Source: Chloroflexota bacterium (GTDB lineage: Bacteria > Chloroflexota > Anaerolineae > B4-G1 > SLSP01). Taken from it: DNA of 38,310 nucleotides. Under the pieces are notes generated by a model. The model did not search any database. It saw only the letters and a program-made list of their open reading frames with translations, and was not told the origin of the DNA. Positions 30,303 to 37,264 of the stretch are shown here, piece by piece; position 1 is the stretch's first letter, and every line of letters begins with the position of its first letter. The position numbers were made by a program, and so were the translations under genes. The stretch spans positions 1-38,310 of the forward strand of contig JAIOAX010000043.1 in NCBI GenBank assembly GCA_019873645.1, read 5' to 3'.

Positions 30303-32507
30303 GTGAACATCCACGATTTACTTGCCCGCACCGAAACGACCCTCGCTACCCTCGCCCTCTCCGGTTTTGCCAACGCCGGGCCGACGCTGGGCGAATTGGA
30401 GGCGCTGGCCGATGAGCTGGCCGGCGTAGGCCTGGGCCGACTGGGCGAGCGGCTGCGCGCGGTGGCGACTGCCGACGACGACCGGGCGCGCACCGCCGCC
30501 TGGGTCGCGGCGTGGAGCGGCGTCGGCCTGGTGCGGACGCGGCTGCTCAAGCCGGTGGTGCTCGACCTGCAGGCGGCCATCGCCCTGCCGCAGGCCCCCA
30601 ACGTGCTCTTTCCCCGCCCGCCCGGTGACCTGGAAAGCCTGGACGGACTGCTCGCCGCGCTTCAGTCCCCTCAGCCGCTTGCCCGCGCTTACGCCGCCGG
30701 TCGCCTGGCCGAGTGGGGCGATGCGGCCGTGCCCGGCCTGCTGGACGTGCAAAAGCGGTGCGGGCGCTGCATCCGCTTCCTCGTCGTTGAGGCGTTGGGG
30801 CGCATCGGGACGGACGCCGCGTTGCGCGGCCTGGCCGGCCTGCTGGGCGACGACGATGTGGCCCGCCCGCTGGAGGCCGCCTTGCTGGCCTGCGGCGCAA
30901 AGGCCATCCCCGCCGTGGCCGAGGCGCTGGCGCAGGCCAAAGATAAGGACAAAAGACGCCGTCGCGCCGCCGCCAAACTCCTCTGGCGGTTGGGGGGCGC
31001 GCAGCCGCTCCAGTCCGTCCTGGACGACGAGGACGAGCTGGTGCGGGCCTGCGCCCGCGTTGCGCTCCATCCCCCCGGCCGCTGGGGCAAATGGGGCAAA
31101 TTCACCACCCTGGCCGATTGGCCGGCCGCCGTGTTCTGCCTGGAACGCGGCCTCATCCCTCCGGAGACGCTGATCGAGCGGCTGGACGCCCTTCCCAAGT
31201 CCCTGCTGGACGGGCCGGCCGCCGTCCTGTGGCACACCGGCGCGGAAGAGCCGCTTCTTGCCCACTACTTGCCGCAGATGACGGCAGAGACCGGCAAAAA
31301 GGTGCGCGAACACGCCGCTGCGTTCATCGCGCGCCTGGCGCACCCCGCCGCCGCGCCGACCCTGTTGAACCTGGCGGCGGACGGCATTCACCTCGTGGCC
31401 GAGGGATTGGCGGAGCTGGCCGAGAGCGTCGCCGTGTGGCCGTTGATCCAGGCCATCCGTCGCTGGAAGCAAGCGCCGCACAATCGCATCCCGCTCATCA
31501 CGGCGCTGGGACACATCGGCGACCCGGCGGCGACGCCCGCGCTGTTAGAACAGCTGGAGGAGAGCACCTATCCGCCGGAGCGCGACGCCATAGAGAAAGC
31601 CCTGGTCGCCATCGGCGCGCCGGCAGTTGAGGAGATTGCCCGCGCGTTGGAACGGCGCGCCGACGCGATCCTGGAGCGGGCGCTGGACAAGATCAAAACG
31701 CCCCAGGCCCAAGCCGCGCTCGCCGCCTACCGCGCCGGGACAGATGACCTGACCCGCCTGATCGCCCACCTGGCCGACGGCAAAGCCTCCGAATCGGTCG
31801 TCAAGCAGATCGTCAGGCAAGGCCCCGCCGCGCTCGATCCGCTGCTCGACCTGCTGGCGAGGGGGTCGGGCAAGGGGCGGATCGCCGCCGTCCGCGCGCT
31901 GGGGCAATTGGCGCCCACCCTGGACGCCGAACGGCGCGAGCAGGTCTTTGCCGCGCTGCGGGCGCAATTGCGGGCGCAACATCTGGGTCAGAGCGCTGGC
32001 TTTTACTGGCTCCACGACCCGTTTGTAGAGCAACTGGTTGCCGTTTTGTGCGATCTGGATGTCAGCGCGGCCCTGCCGGAGATACGCGACGCGCTCCTTG
32101 TGGATGGGGTGGGGGAGATCGTGGTGGCAAGCTGGCGGCAAAAGCAATCCCCCTGGCTGCTGGACGTGATCGCCCAGGCGCTGGGGACGCCCCATGTCCG
32201 TCGGCAAACGCTGCATTTCGCCCAGGATTTTCCCCTGGACGAGCGGACGCGCCCTCACCTGTGGCCGCCGGTAGAGGCCATCGTGCGCACCGAGACCGAT
32301 CCGTACGTGCTGATGTTGGCCGTGCAATGTCTCTACGCCTGGGGCGATGGCAGGGCGTTGCCACTCTTGCGAGCACTGAAGGAACGGTGGGGGACGGTTG
32401 CCGGCACCGTCCCGCAAAGGGAGAGTCTGGAAAGGACGCTGAAACTCGCACTGACCGAATTGAGCCTGAAAAACTCCCCGCTGGGGCGGCTATTCCGGAG
32501 ACCCTAA
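30303..32507 (+). CDS. HEAT-repeat protein of the MoxR/VWA cluster
   Basis: A 734-residue all-helical protein starting at GTG 30303, with a weak ribosome site. Repeated HEAT units are visible: LARAYAAGRLAEWGDAAVPG, LVVEALGRIGTDAALRGLAG, LLWRLGGAQPLQSVLDDEDE, LITALGHIGDPAATPALLEQ and RIAAVRALGQLAPTLDA. It probably acts as a scaffold. In comparable clusters such a gene adjoins the MoxR or DUF5682 gene; here it is separated from them by the 1.3-kb insert. The gene ends with Arg-Pro-stop read from the first arm of a 33-bp hairpin (32499-32531). The GTG start may have been created by the insertion. Confidence 0.8.
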   Translation: MNIHDLLARTETTLATLALSGFANAGPTLGELEALADELAGVGLGRLGERLRAVATADDDRARTAAWVAAWSGVGLVRTRLLKPVVLDLQAAIALPQAPNVLFPRPPGDLESLDGLLAALQSPQPLARAYAAGRLAEWGDAAVPGLLDVQKRCGRCIRFLVVEALGRIGTDAALRGLAGLLGDDDVARPLEAALLACGAKAIPAVAEALAQAKDKDKRRRRAAAKLLWRLGGAQPLQSVLDDEDELVRACARVALHPPGRWGKWGKFTTLADWPAAVFCLERGLIPPETLIERLDALPKSLLDGPAAVLWHTGAEEPLLAHYLPQMTAETGKKVREHAAAFIARLAHPAAAPTLLNLAADGIHLVAEGLAELAESVAVWPLIQAIRRWKQAPHNRIPLITALGHIGDPAATPALLEQLEESTYPPERDAIEKALVAIGAPAVEEIARALERRADAILERALDKIKTPQAQAALAAYRAGTDDLTRLIAHLADGKASESVVKQIVRQGPAALDPLLDLLARGSGKGRIAAVRALGQLAPTLDAERREQVFAALRAQLRAQHLGQSAGFYWLHDPFVEQLVAVLCDLDVSAALPEIRDALLVDGVGEIVVASWRQKQSPWLLDVIAQALGTPHVRRQTLHFAQDFPLDERTRPHLWPPVEAIVRTETDPYVLMLAVQCLYAWGDGRALPLLRALKERWGTVAGTVPQRESLERTLKLALTELSLKNSPLGRLFRRP

Positions 32508-32531
32508 AGGTCTTAAAAACCTTTAGGGTCT
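32499..32531 (+). terminator. Hairpin overlapping the HEAT gene stop codon
   Basis: AGACCCTAAAGGT (32499-32511) and its exact complement (32519-32531), 7-base loop, followed by TTTAC. The TAA stop (32505-32507) lies in the first arm. It is a relative of the hairpin at 1445-1478. Located between two genes of one cluster, it may attenuate and not end transcription. Confidence 0.65.
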
Positions 32532-32546
32532 TTACAAGGTGAGGCG

Positions 32547-33683
32547 ATGGAATTGACGGGCGATCAACAACGCGCGCTGTTGCGCTGGCGACTGGTGTTG
32601 GGGCAAAAGTCCGAGCGCGCGCTCGGCGGCGGGATGGCCCTCGGCCAATTGGCGCCCGCCGTGCCGGAACAGGACGTGTTCGGCCTGGACGGGGCGCTGG
32701 AACTGGTCTACGGCGAGAAAGGGCCGGGCAGCGCGGCGGCCTCGCTGCCCAACATCCCCCGCTGGCTCGGCGACATACGCCGCTACTTCCCCAGCGATGT
32801 CGTGGCGATGGTGCAAAAAGACGCCATCGAGCGGCGCGGCCTGCGCCAGTTGCTGCTGGAAAAGGAGACGCTGCCCAAACTCGAAAAGAATGTCGAACTG
32901 GCGGCGACGCTCATCTCACTGCAAGGGCTGATCCCCGACGAGGTCAAGGAGACCGCCCGCCAGGTCATCCGCGAGATCGTTGAGCAGATCCGCGAGAAAC
33001 TGGAGCCGCAGATCCGCCAGGCGGTGATCGGCGCGCTGACCCGCAACCGTCACGCCGCGCTGCCCGTCTACCGCAACCTGGATTGGAAACGCACGATTGA
33101 GCGCAATCTCAAGCACTACGACCCGGAGCGGCGCGTGCTGGTGCCGGAACGGTTCTACTTTTGGGCCAACCAGCGCCGCCTGCGCGAGTGGCAGATCATC
33201 CTGTGCGTGGATCAATCCGGCTCGATGGCCCATTCGGTCGTCTATGCCTCCATCATGGCCGCCATCTTTGCCTCGCTGGATGCGCTGCGCACCCATCTCA
33301 TCTTTTTCGATACCCAGGTCGCCGATATGACCGACCTGCTGGACGATCCGGTGGAACTGCTCTTCGGCGCGCAGTTGGGCGGCGGCACCGACATCGCCCG
33401 CGCCGTCGCCTACGCCGCCGACCTGGTGCTCCAGCCGGAAAAGACGCTTTTCATCCTGATCACCGACCTGTACGAGGGGGGCGACCCGAACGTCTTGCTC
33501 CGCACGCTGGGCGAACTGGTCGAAAGCCACGTGCGCGTGCTCTGCCTGCTGGCGCTGGACGACACCGGGCGGCCTTCGTTCAACCACGACCTGGCCCGCC
33601 AGGTGCGCGCCCTCGACATCCCGGCCTTTGGTTGCACGCCGGGCAGGTTGGTGGAGATGGTGGAGAGAGTGATTAGGGAATAG
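32547..33683 (+). CDS. VWA domain protein (CoxE-like)
   Basis: A 378-residue protein; AGGTGAGG precedes ATG 32547. The N-terminal half is helical (WLGDIRRYFPSDVVAMVQKD; long amphipathic helices around 110-165). The C-terminal half is a VWA domain with a complete MIDAS: LCVDQSGSM (Asp222, Ser224, Ser226), the Thr near 281 in GGGTDIARA and the Asp in FILITDLYEGGD. VWA proteins bind a metal and partner proteins and are the usual companions of MoxR ATPases (25682). The last four residues and TAG (VIRE, stop at 33681-33683) are read from GATTAGG-type heptamers, so the C-terminus has been remodelled by the repeat. Confidence 0.87.
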   Translation: MELTGDQQRALLRWRLVLGQKSERALGGGMALGQLAPAVPEQDVFGLDGALELVYGEKGPGSAAASLPNIPRWLGDIRRYFPSDVVAMVQKDAIERRGLRQLLLEKETLPKLEKNVELAATLISLQGLIPDEVKETARQVIREIVEQIREKLEPQIRQAVIGALTRNRHAALPVYRNLDWKRTIERNLKHYDPERRVLVPERFYFWANQRRLREWQIILCVDQSGSMAHSVVYASIMAAIFASLDALRTHLIFFDTQVADMTDLLDDPVELLFGAQLGGGTDIARAVAYAADLVLQPEKTLFILITDLYEGGDPNVLLRTLGELVESHVRVLCLLALDDTGRPSFNHDLARQVRALDIPAFGCTPGRLVEMVERVIRE

Positions 33684-33747
33684 GGATTAGGAAGTAGGGA
33701 GTAGGAAGCAGGCAATCCCCAATCCCTAATCCCCAATCCCCAATCCC
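33671..33747 (+). repeat. Inverted heptamer array, GATTAGG words then CAATCCC words
   Basis: 7-nt words in one phase: GATTAGG, GAATAGG, GATTAGG, AAGTAGG, GAGTAGG, AAGCAGG, then CAATCCC, CAATCCC, TAATCCC, CAATCCC, CAATCCC. The second half is the reverse complement type of the first, so the RNA can fold back. CCCCAAT in the second half is like the STRR1-type word I recall from heterocystous cyanobacteria. The stop of the VWA gene lies inside, and the AGGAG for the SWIM gene begins right after. Confidence 0.9.
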
Positions 33748-33760
33748 AGGAGACGTGTTG

Positions 33761-35065
33761 ATGCAATCTATCACCGAACGCCAAATAAAATCGCTCTGTC
33801 AAGCCGAGGATTACCGCAACGGCGAAAGTTACTTCAAGCAGAACAAGGTCACCGACACGTGGCAGACCGAAGACAGCCTGCACGCGCTGGTCGCCGGGTC
33901 GGGCGACAAGCCCTACCAGGTGAGCGTCAGGCTGGACGGCGTGACGCTGGTTCCCCGGTGCACCTGTCCGGCGCACCGGCGGCGGCCCTTTTGCAAGCAC
34001 GTGGCGGCGACGCTCATCGCCTGGGCGCGCGTGCCGGAGCGTTTCACGCTGCGCGAGGCCGCGACCGCCCCGTCCGTCGAGTCCCGTCCGCGCCGCGCGC
34101 CCAAACCCAAGAGCGACGCGCGTCAGGTGCAACTGGAGGGGCTGGACAAGGTCGAGGTGCTGCTGGTGGAGCTGGCGACTTATGGGCTGCTTGCGCCGAC
34201 CGAGGCGCACGCAACGCGGGTGAACGACCTGGCGCACGCCGTTGAATCGCACAAACTGCGTCGCCTGGCGCGGCTGGTGGGGCGGCTTGGCGGGATGCTT
34301 GAGGCTGCCGTGAAAAACGCCCGCTCACTCGATGAGACGGCTTACGCCGAACTCCTGGCCGACGCCTGGCTGACCTTGCAGGCCACCCGCCGTGCGCTCA
34401 CTGACCCATCCGCCGACCCTACCTCCCTGGAAGACCTCGTCGGCAAGACGTGGCGCGAGGGCGACCTGGAGCGGCGCGAGAGGGTGCGTCTGGTGGAGCT
34501 GTCCTATGAAACGGTCACGCTGGACACCGGCTTTATCGTGGACACCAGTTATCTGCTTGCCCTGGACGACGGCGCGCTCTACACCGAAAAGCAGATCGTT
34601 CCCGCGCAGCTCAAGAAACAGCCGCGCAAGGCCTCCTACAACGGGCGGCTGGAGGGGAGCATCGGCCTCTATCCGGGCGCGGCGCCGCGTCGGATCAAAC
34701 TACTGGCGGTGAGCGAAGCGCCCCTGACCGCCCACGACTGGCAACAGGCCCTGATCTACGCCGAACGCTCGACGGCGAACCTCTTCCGACAATTCCAGGC
34801 GGTCGCGGCCGACCCGCTCGCCCTGCCGGAAGCCTGTGCCTTTTTCGCGCCGGCGCGCTGTTGGGTAGATGGCGGCGAGGTCTATCTGATGGACGCGGAG
34901 GGACAGGCCATCGCGCTGGCCGAAGGCTGGCGCATCCAGAGCGTCCTGACCCGCCGGCCCATCGCGGCCCTCTTTGGGCGAATGGCGGTGGAAGAAGGCG
35001 TGTTGCGCCTGACGCCACTCAGTCTGGTCACGGCTTTGCCGGAGGCGGAGCGGGTGAGGGTGTAG
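33761..35065 (+). CDS. SWIM zinc-finger protein
   Basis: A 434-residue protein starting at ATG 33761 (AGGAGA at 33748-33753); an upstream in-frame GTG at 33755 is too close to the ribosome site. Near the N-terminus it has a SWIM motif, CTCPAHRRRPFCKH, with ligands Cys67, Cys69, Cys78 and His80 (CxC-x8-CxH), in the usual setting after YQVSVRLDGVTLVPR. The remaining part is helical and beta-rich without another motif. SWIM fingers bind DNA or proteins; this is the last gene of the MoxR-DUF5682-HEAT-VWA-SWIM cluster, where it may be the target-recognition part. Short heptamers start at its stop codon. Confidence 0.87.
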   Translation: MQSITERQIKSLCQAEDYRNGESYFKQNKVTDTWQTEDSLHALVAGSGDKPYQVSVRLDGVTLVPRCTCPAHRRRPFCKHVAATLIAWARVPERFTLREAATAPSVESRPRRAPKPKSDARQVQLEGLDKVEVLLVELATYGLLAPTEAHATRVNDLAHAVESHKLRRLARLVGRLGGMLEAAVKNARSLDETAYAELLADAWLTLQATRRALTDPSADPTSLEDLVGKTWREGDLERRERVRLVELSYETVTLDTGFIVDTSYLLALDDGALYTEKQIVPAQLKKQPRKASYNGRLEGSIGLYPGAAPRRIKLLAVSEAPLTAHDWQQALIYAERSTANLFRQFQAVAADPLALPEACAFFAPARCWVDGGEVYLMDAEGQAIALAEGWRIQSVLTRRPIAALFGRMAVEEGVLRLTPLSLVTALPEAERVRV

Positions 35066-35098
35066 CTGTCGCAGTTAGCCGTTAGCGGTCAGCAGCGC
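35064..35098 (+). repeat. Five phased heptamers after the SWIM gene
   Basis: AGCTGTC, GCAGTTA, GCCGTTA, GCGGTCA, GCAGCGC. The first word contains the end of the TAG stop. Short and degenerate, but of the same 7-nt build as the larger arrays. Confidence 0.5.
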
Positions 35099-35138
35099 GG
35101 TTGTTCTGCTCTATTGAAAAATACAGGAGGTACATCAG

Positions 35139-36554
35139 ATGACACACGAAACCCTTCGTTTCGTTCTGTTGCTTACCTTGCTGGCAGCAATGTTAACGGC
35201 CTGTACGACCACGCGGACGTTCCCGGCCGAGCCGCACGATAGAGCGACCCCGACCGGGGCCATCCCCAGCAGTTACCTGTGGGACAGCGACGCCGACTTG
35301 GCCTCCGACACGTTCTATAATACCCGGGTGGTCAGCGGCACGGGGCGCGTCACCCTGGCGCAGATCCCGGTATGGAGCCCCAACGTCCGCGTGGACGACG
35401 CCCCATCTGGAAAACAATGGTCTCCCTCCCTGGCGGTGGGGCCGGATGGGACGCTCTATGCTGCGTGGCACGACGACCGCAACGGCAACTATGACATCTA
35501 CGCCGCCCACTCGCGCGACGGCGGGGCCACGTGGAGCGTCAGCGTCCGCGTGAACGACGCCCCATCCGGCAGTCAGCTCTTGCCCTCCCTGGCGGTGGGG
35601 CCGGATGGGACGCTCTACGCCGCGTGGAAAGACACACGCAACAGACACACAGACGTCTACTTTGCCCGCTCAACTGACGGCGGGGTCACATGGAGCGCAA
35701 ATGTGCGCATTGACGACGCCCTATCCGAGGTCCCCTCCTTGGTGGAGGGGGGGAAGCCCTCCCTGGCGGTGGGGCCGGATGGGACGCTCTATGCTGCGTG
35801 GCACGACGACCGCAACGGCAACCTGGACCAGGATATCTACTTTGCCCGCTCAACCGACGGCGGGGTCACGTGGAGCGCCAGCATTCGTGTGGACGACGCC
35901 CCATCCGGCGATCAGCTCTACTCCTCCCTGGCGGTGGGGCCAGATGGGACGCTCTATGTTGTGTGGCATGACTTCCGAAACAACACCTTTGACATTTACT
36001 CCGCCCGCTCGAGCGACGGTGGGGCCACGTGGAGCGTCAACGTCCGCGTGGACGACGCCCTATCCGGCGACCAGCGGTTCCCCTCCCTGGCGGTGGGGCC
36101 GGATGGGACGCTCTACGCCGCGTGGGCCGATGAACGCAACGACAACTTTGACTTGAGCATCTACTTTGCCCGCTCGACCAACGGCGGGGCCACGTGGAGC
36201 ACAAATGTGCGTGTGGACGACGCCCCATCCGGCGACCAGTGGTATCCCTCTCTGGCGGTGGGGCCGGATGGGACGCTCTACGCCGTGTGGCAAGATGGCC
36301 GCATCAACAACGATGGCATCTACTCCGCCTGCTCGCGCGACGGCGGGGCCACGTGGAGCGCCAACGTCCGCGTGGACGACGCCCCATCCGGTGACCAGTG
36401 GTACCCCTCCCTGGCGGTGGGACCGGATGGGACGCTCTATGCTGCGTGGAACGATTCCCGCAACTGCGATCGTGATATCTCCCACAACTGTGACATCATC
36501 TACGCCAACCGTGACATCTATGCCGCGCAGTACTCGGAGCGGTATGGCCGCTAG
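35139..36554 (+). CDS. Asp-box (BNR-like) repeat lipoprotein, beta-propeller
   Basis: A 471-residue lipoprotein: THETLRFVLLLTLLAAMLTA followed by Cys, a lipobox (LTAC). AGGAGG at 35125-35130 precedes ATG 35139. The body has about seven units of 48-55 residues with the pattern VRVDDAPSGDQWYPSLAV, GPDGTLYAAWHDDRNGN, DIYxARSxDGGATWS; SxDGGxTW is the Asp-box of sialidase-like propellers. No catalytic sialidase residues (Arg triad, Tyr/Glu) stand out, so binding and not hydrolysis is likely. The DNA of the units is also very similar. The frame continues past TAG 36552-36554 into what looks like the natural C-terminal part. The 5' region is strikingly like that of the gene at 11142. Confidence 0.82.
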   Translation: MTHETLRFVLLLTLLAAMLTACTTTRTFPAEPHDRATPTGAIPSSYLWDSDADLASDTFYNTRVVSGTGRVTLAQIPVWSPNVRVDDAPSGKQWSPSLAVGPDGTLYAAWHDDRNGNYDIYAAHSRDGGATWSVSVRVNDAPSGSQLLPSLAVGPDGTLYAAWKDTRNRHTDVYFARSTDGGVTWSANVRIDDALSEVPSLVEGGKPSLAVGPDGTLYAAWHDDRNGNLDQDIYFARSTDGGVTWSASIRVDDAPSGDQLYSSLAVGPDGTLYVVWHDFRNNTFDIYSARSSDGGATWSVNVRVDDALSGDQRFPSLAVGPDGTLYAAWADERNDNFDLSIYFARSTNGGATWSTNVRVDDAPSGDQWYPSLAVGPDGTLYAVWQDGRINNDGIYSACSRDGGATWSANVRVDDAPSGDQWYPSLAVGPDGTLYAAWNDSRNCDRDISHNCDIIYANRDIYAAQYSERYGR

Positions 36555-36845
36555 ACCGCTGCGCTGGTTGATGCGGGCGCGCATGTAGTGTGGAAGACGC
36601 TTACCTACACCGTCACAGTGCCTGCCGGCACCGGCATCACGCTTACAGCGCGCGTCGGCGATAGCCCCACGCCTGACGCGCGCTGGAGCGCCTGGGTGAC
36701 GCTCGGCGGCTCGCCGGCCGACCTGGATCGCGGCAACAACCGGGCGGTGCTGTGAGTGACGAATGCGGCCAGGCTGTATGCCGAAAGTTTTGTCGCCGGG
36801 CTGGTGCGGGTGTATCTGCCGCTGGTGGTGAGAAACGGGCGGTGA
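36555..36845 (+). pseudogene. Detached C-terminal part of the Asp-box lipoprotein
   Basis: In the same frame as the lipoprotein, after TAG 36552, the sequence reads VVWKTLTYTVTVPAGTGITL and VGDSPTPDARWSAWVTLGG, then TGA (36753-36755), then VTNAARLYAESFVAGLVRVY and LPLVVRNGR before the final TGA (36843-36845). The ending is the VYLPLVxRN motif of this organism's exported proteins. Two in-frame stops thus separate the propeller from its tail. Point-mutation decay is the simple view; stop readthrough or sequence error are alternatives. Confidence 0.65.
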
Positions 36846-36854
36846 ACAAAAACA

Positions 36855-36898
36855 CCCTCCCGCAGGTTCTCAACCTGCGGGAGGGTTGTCCTCTTTTC
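36855..36898 (+). terminator. Strong terminator hairpin after the lipoprotein region
   Basis: CCCTCCCGCAGGTT (36855-36868), CTC loop, exact complement (36872-36885), followed by the T-rich TTGTCCTCTTTTCTT. From about 36900 to 37264 I see no gene; only a small CCGCCTG/CAGGCGG inverted repeat (37142-37169) stands out. Confidence 0.75.
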
Positions 36899-37264
36899 TT
36901 GCAAGCTTCGAATGACCTCGCATGGTGGCCTCTGAAGTTTTCTGACCCGACTTGTCCACGCAGATCAATTGCCGCATTGGGGATGAAACACTCTTGCGCC
37001 TTGTGTGTTTTTCAATTATATTACGCTTGCAGGTGATCGTTCATTCTGGTTGAACTTGCCTTGCCGGCGGGTGAACGGGGGGGATTCGCTTGCTTGTCTC
37101 TGCCTGACATCTTCTGTGGATGCAACGGTGCTCAGATCATACCGCCTGCCGGTCGCAGGTTTCAGGCGGATGGTCGGATAGCGTCCGGGTTGTTACATTG
37201 GATTTGTCTTCCACTTTACCGGTGGATATATCTGATGGAGATCATCAAGTCTGGAGGAAAACCA

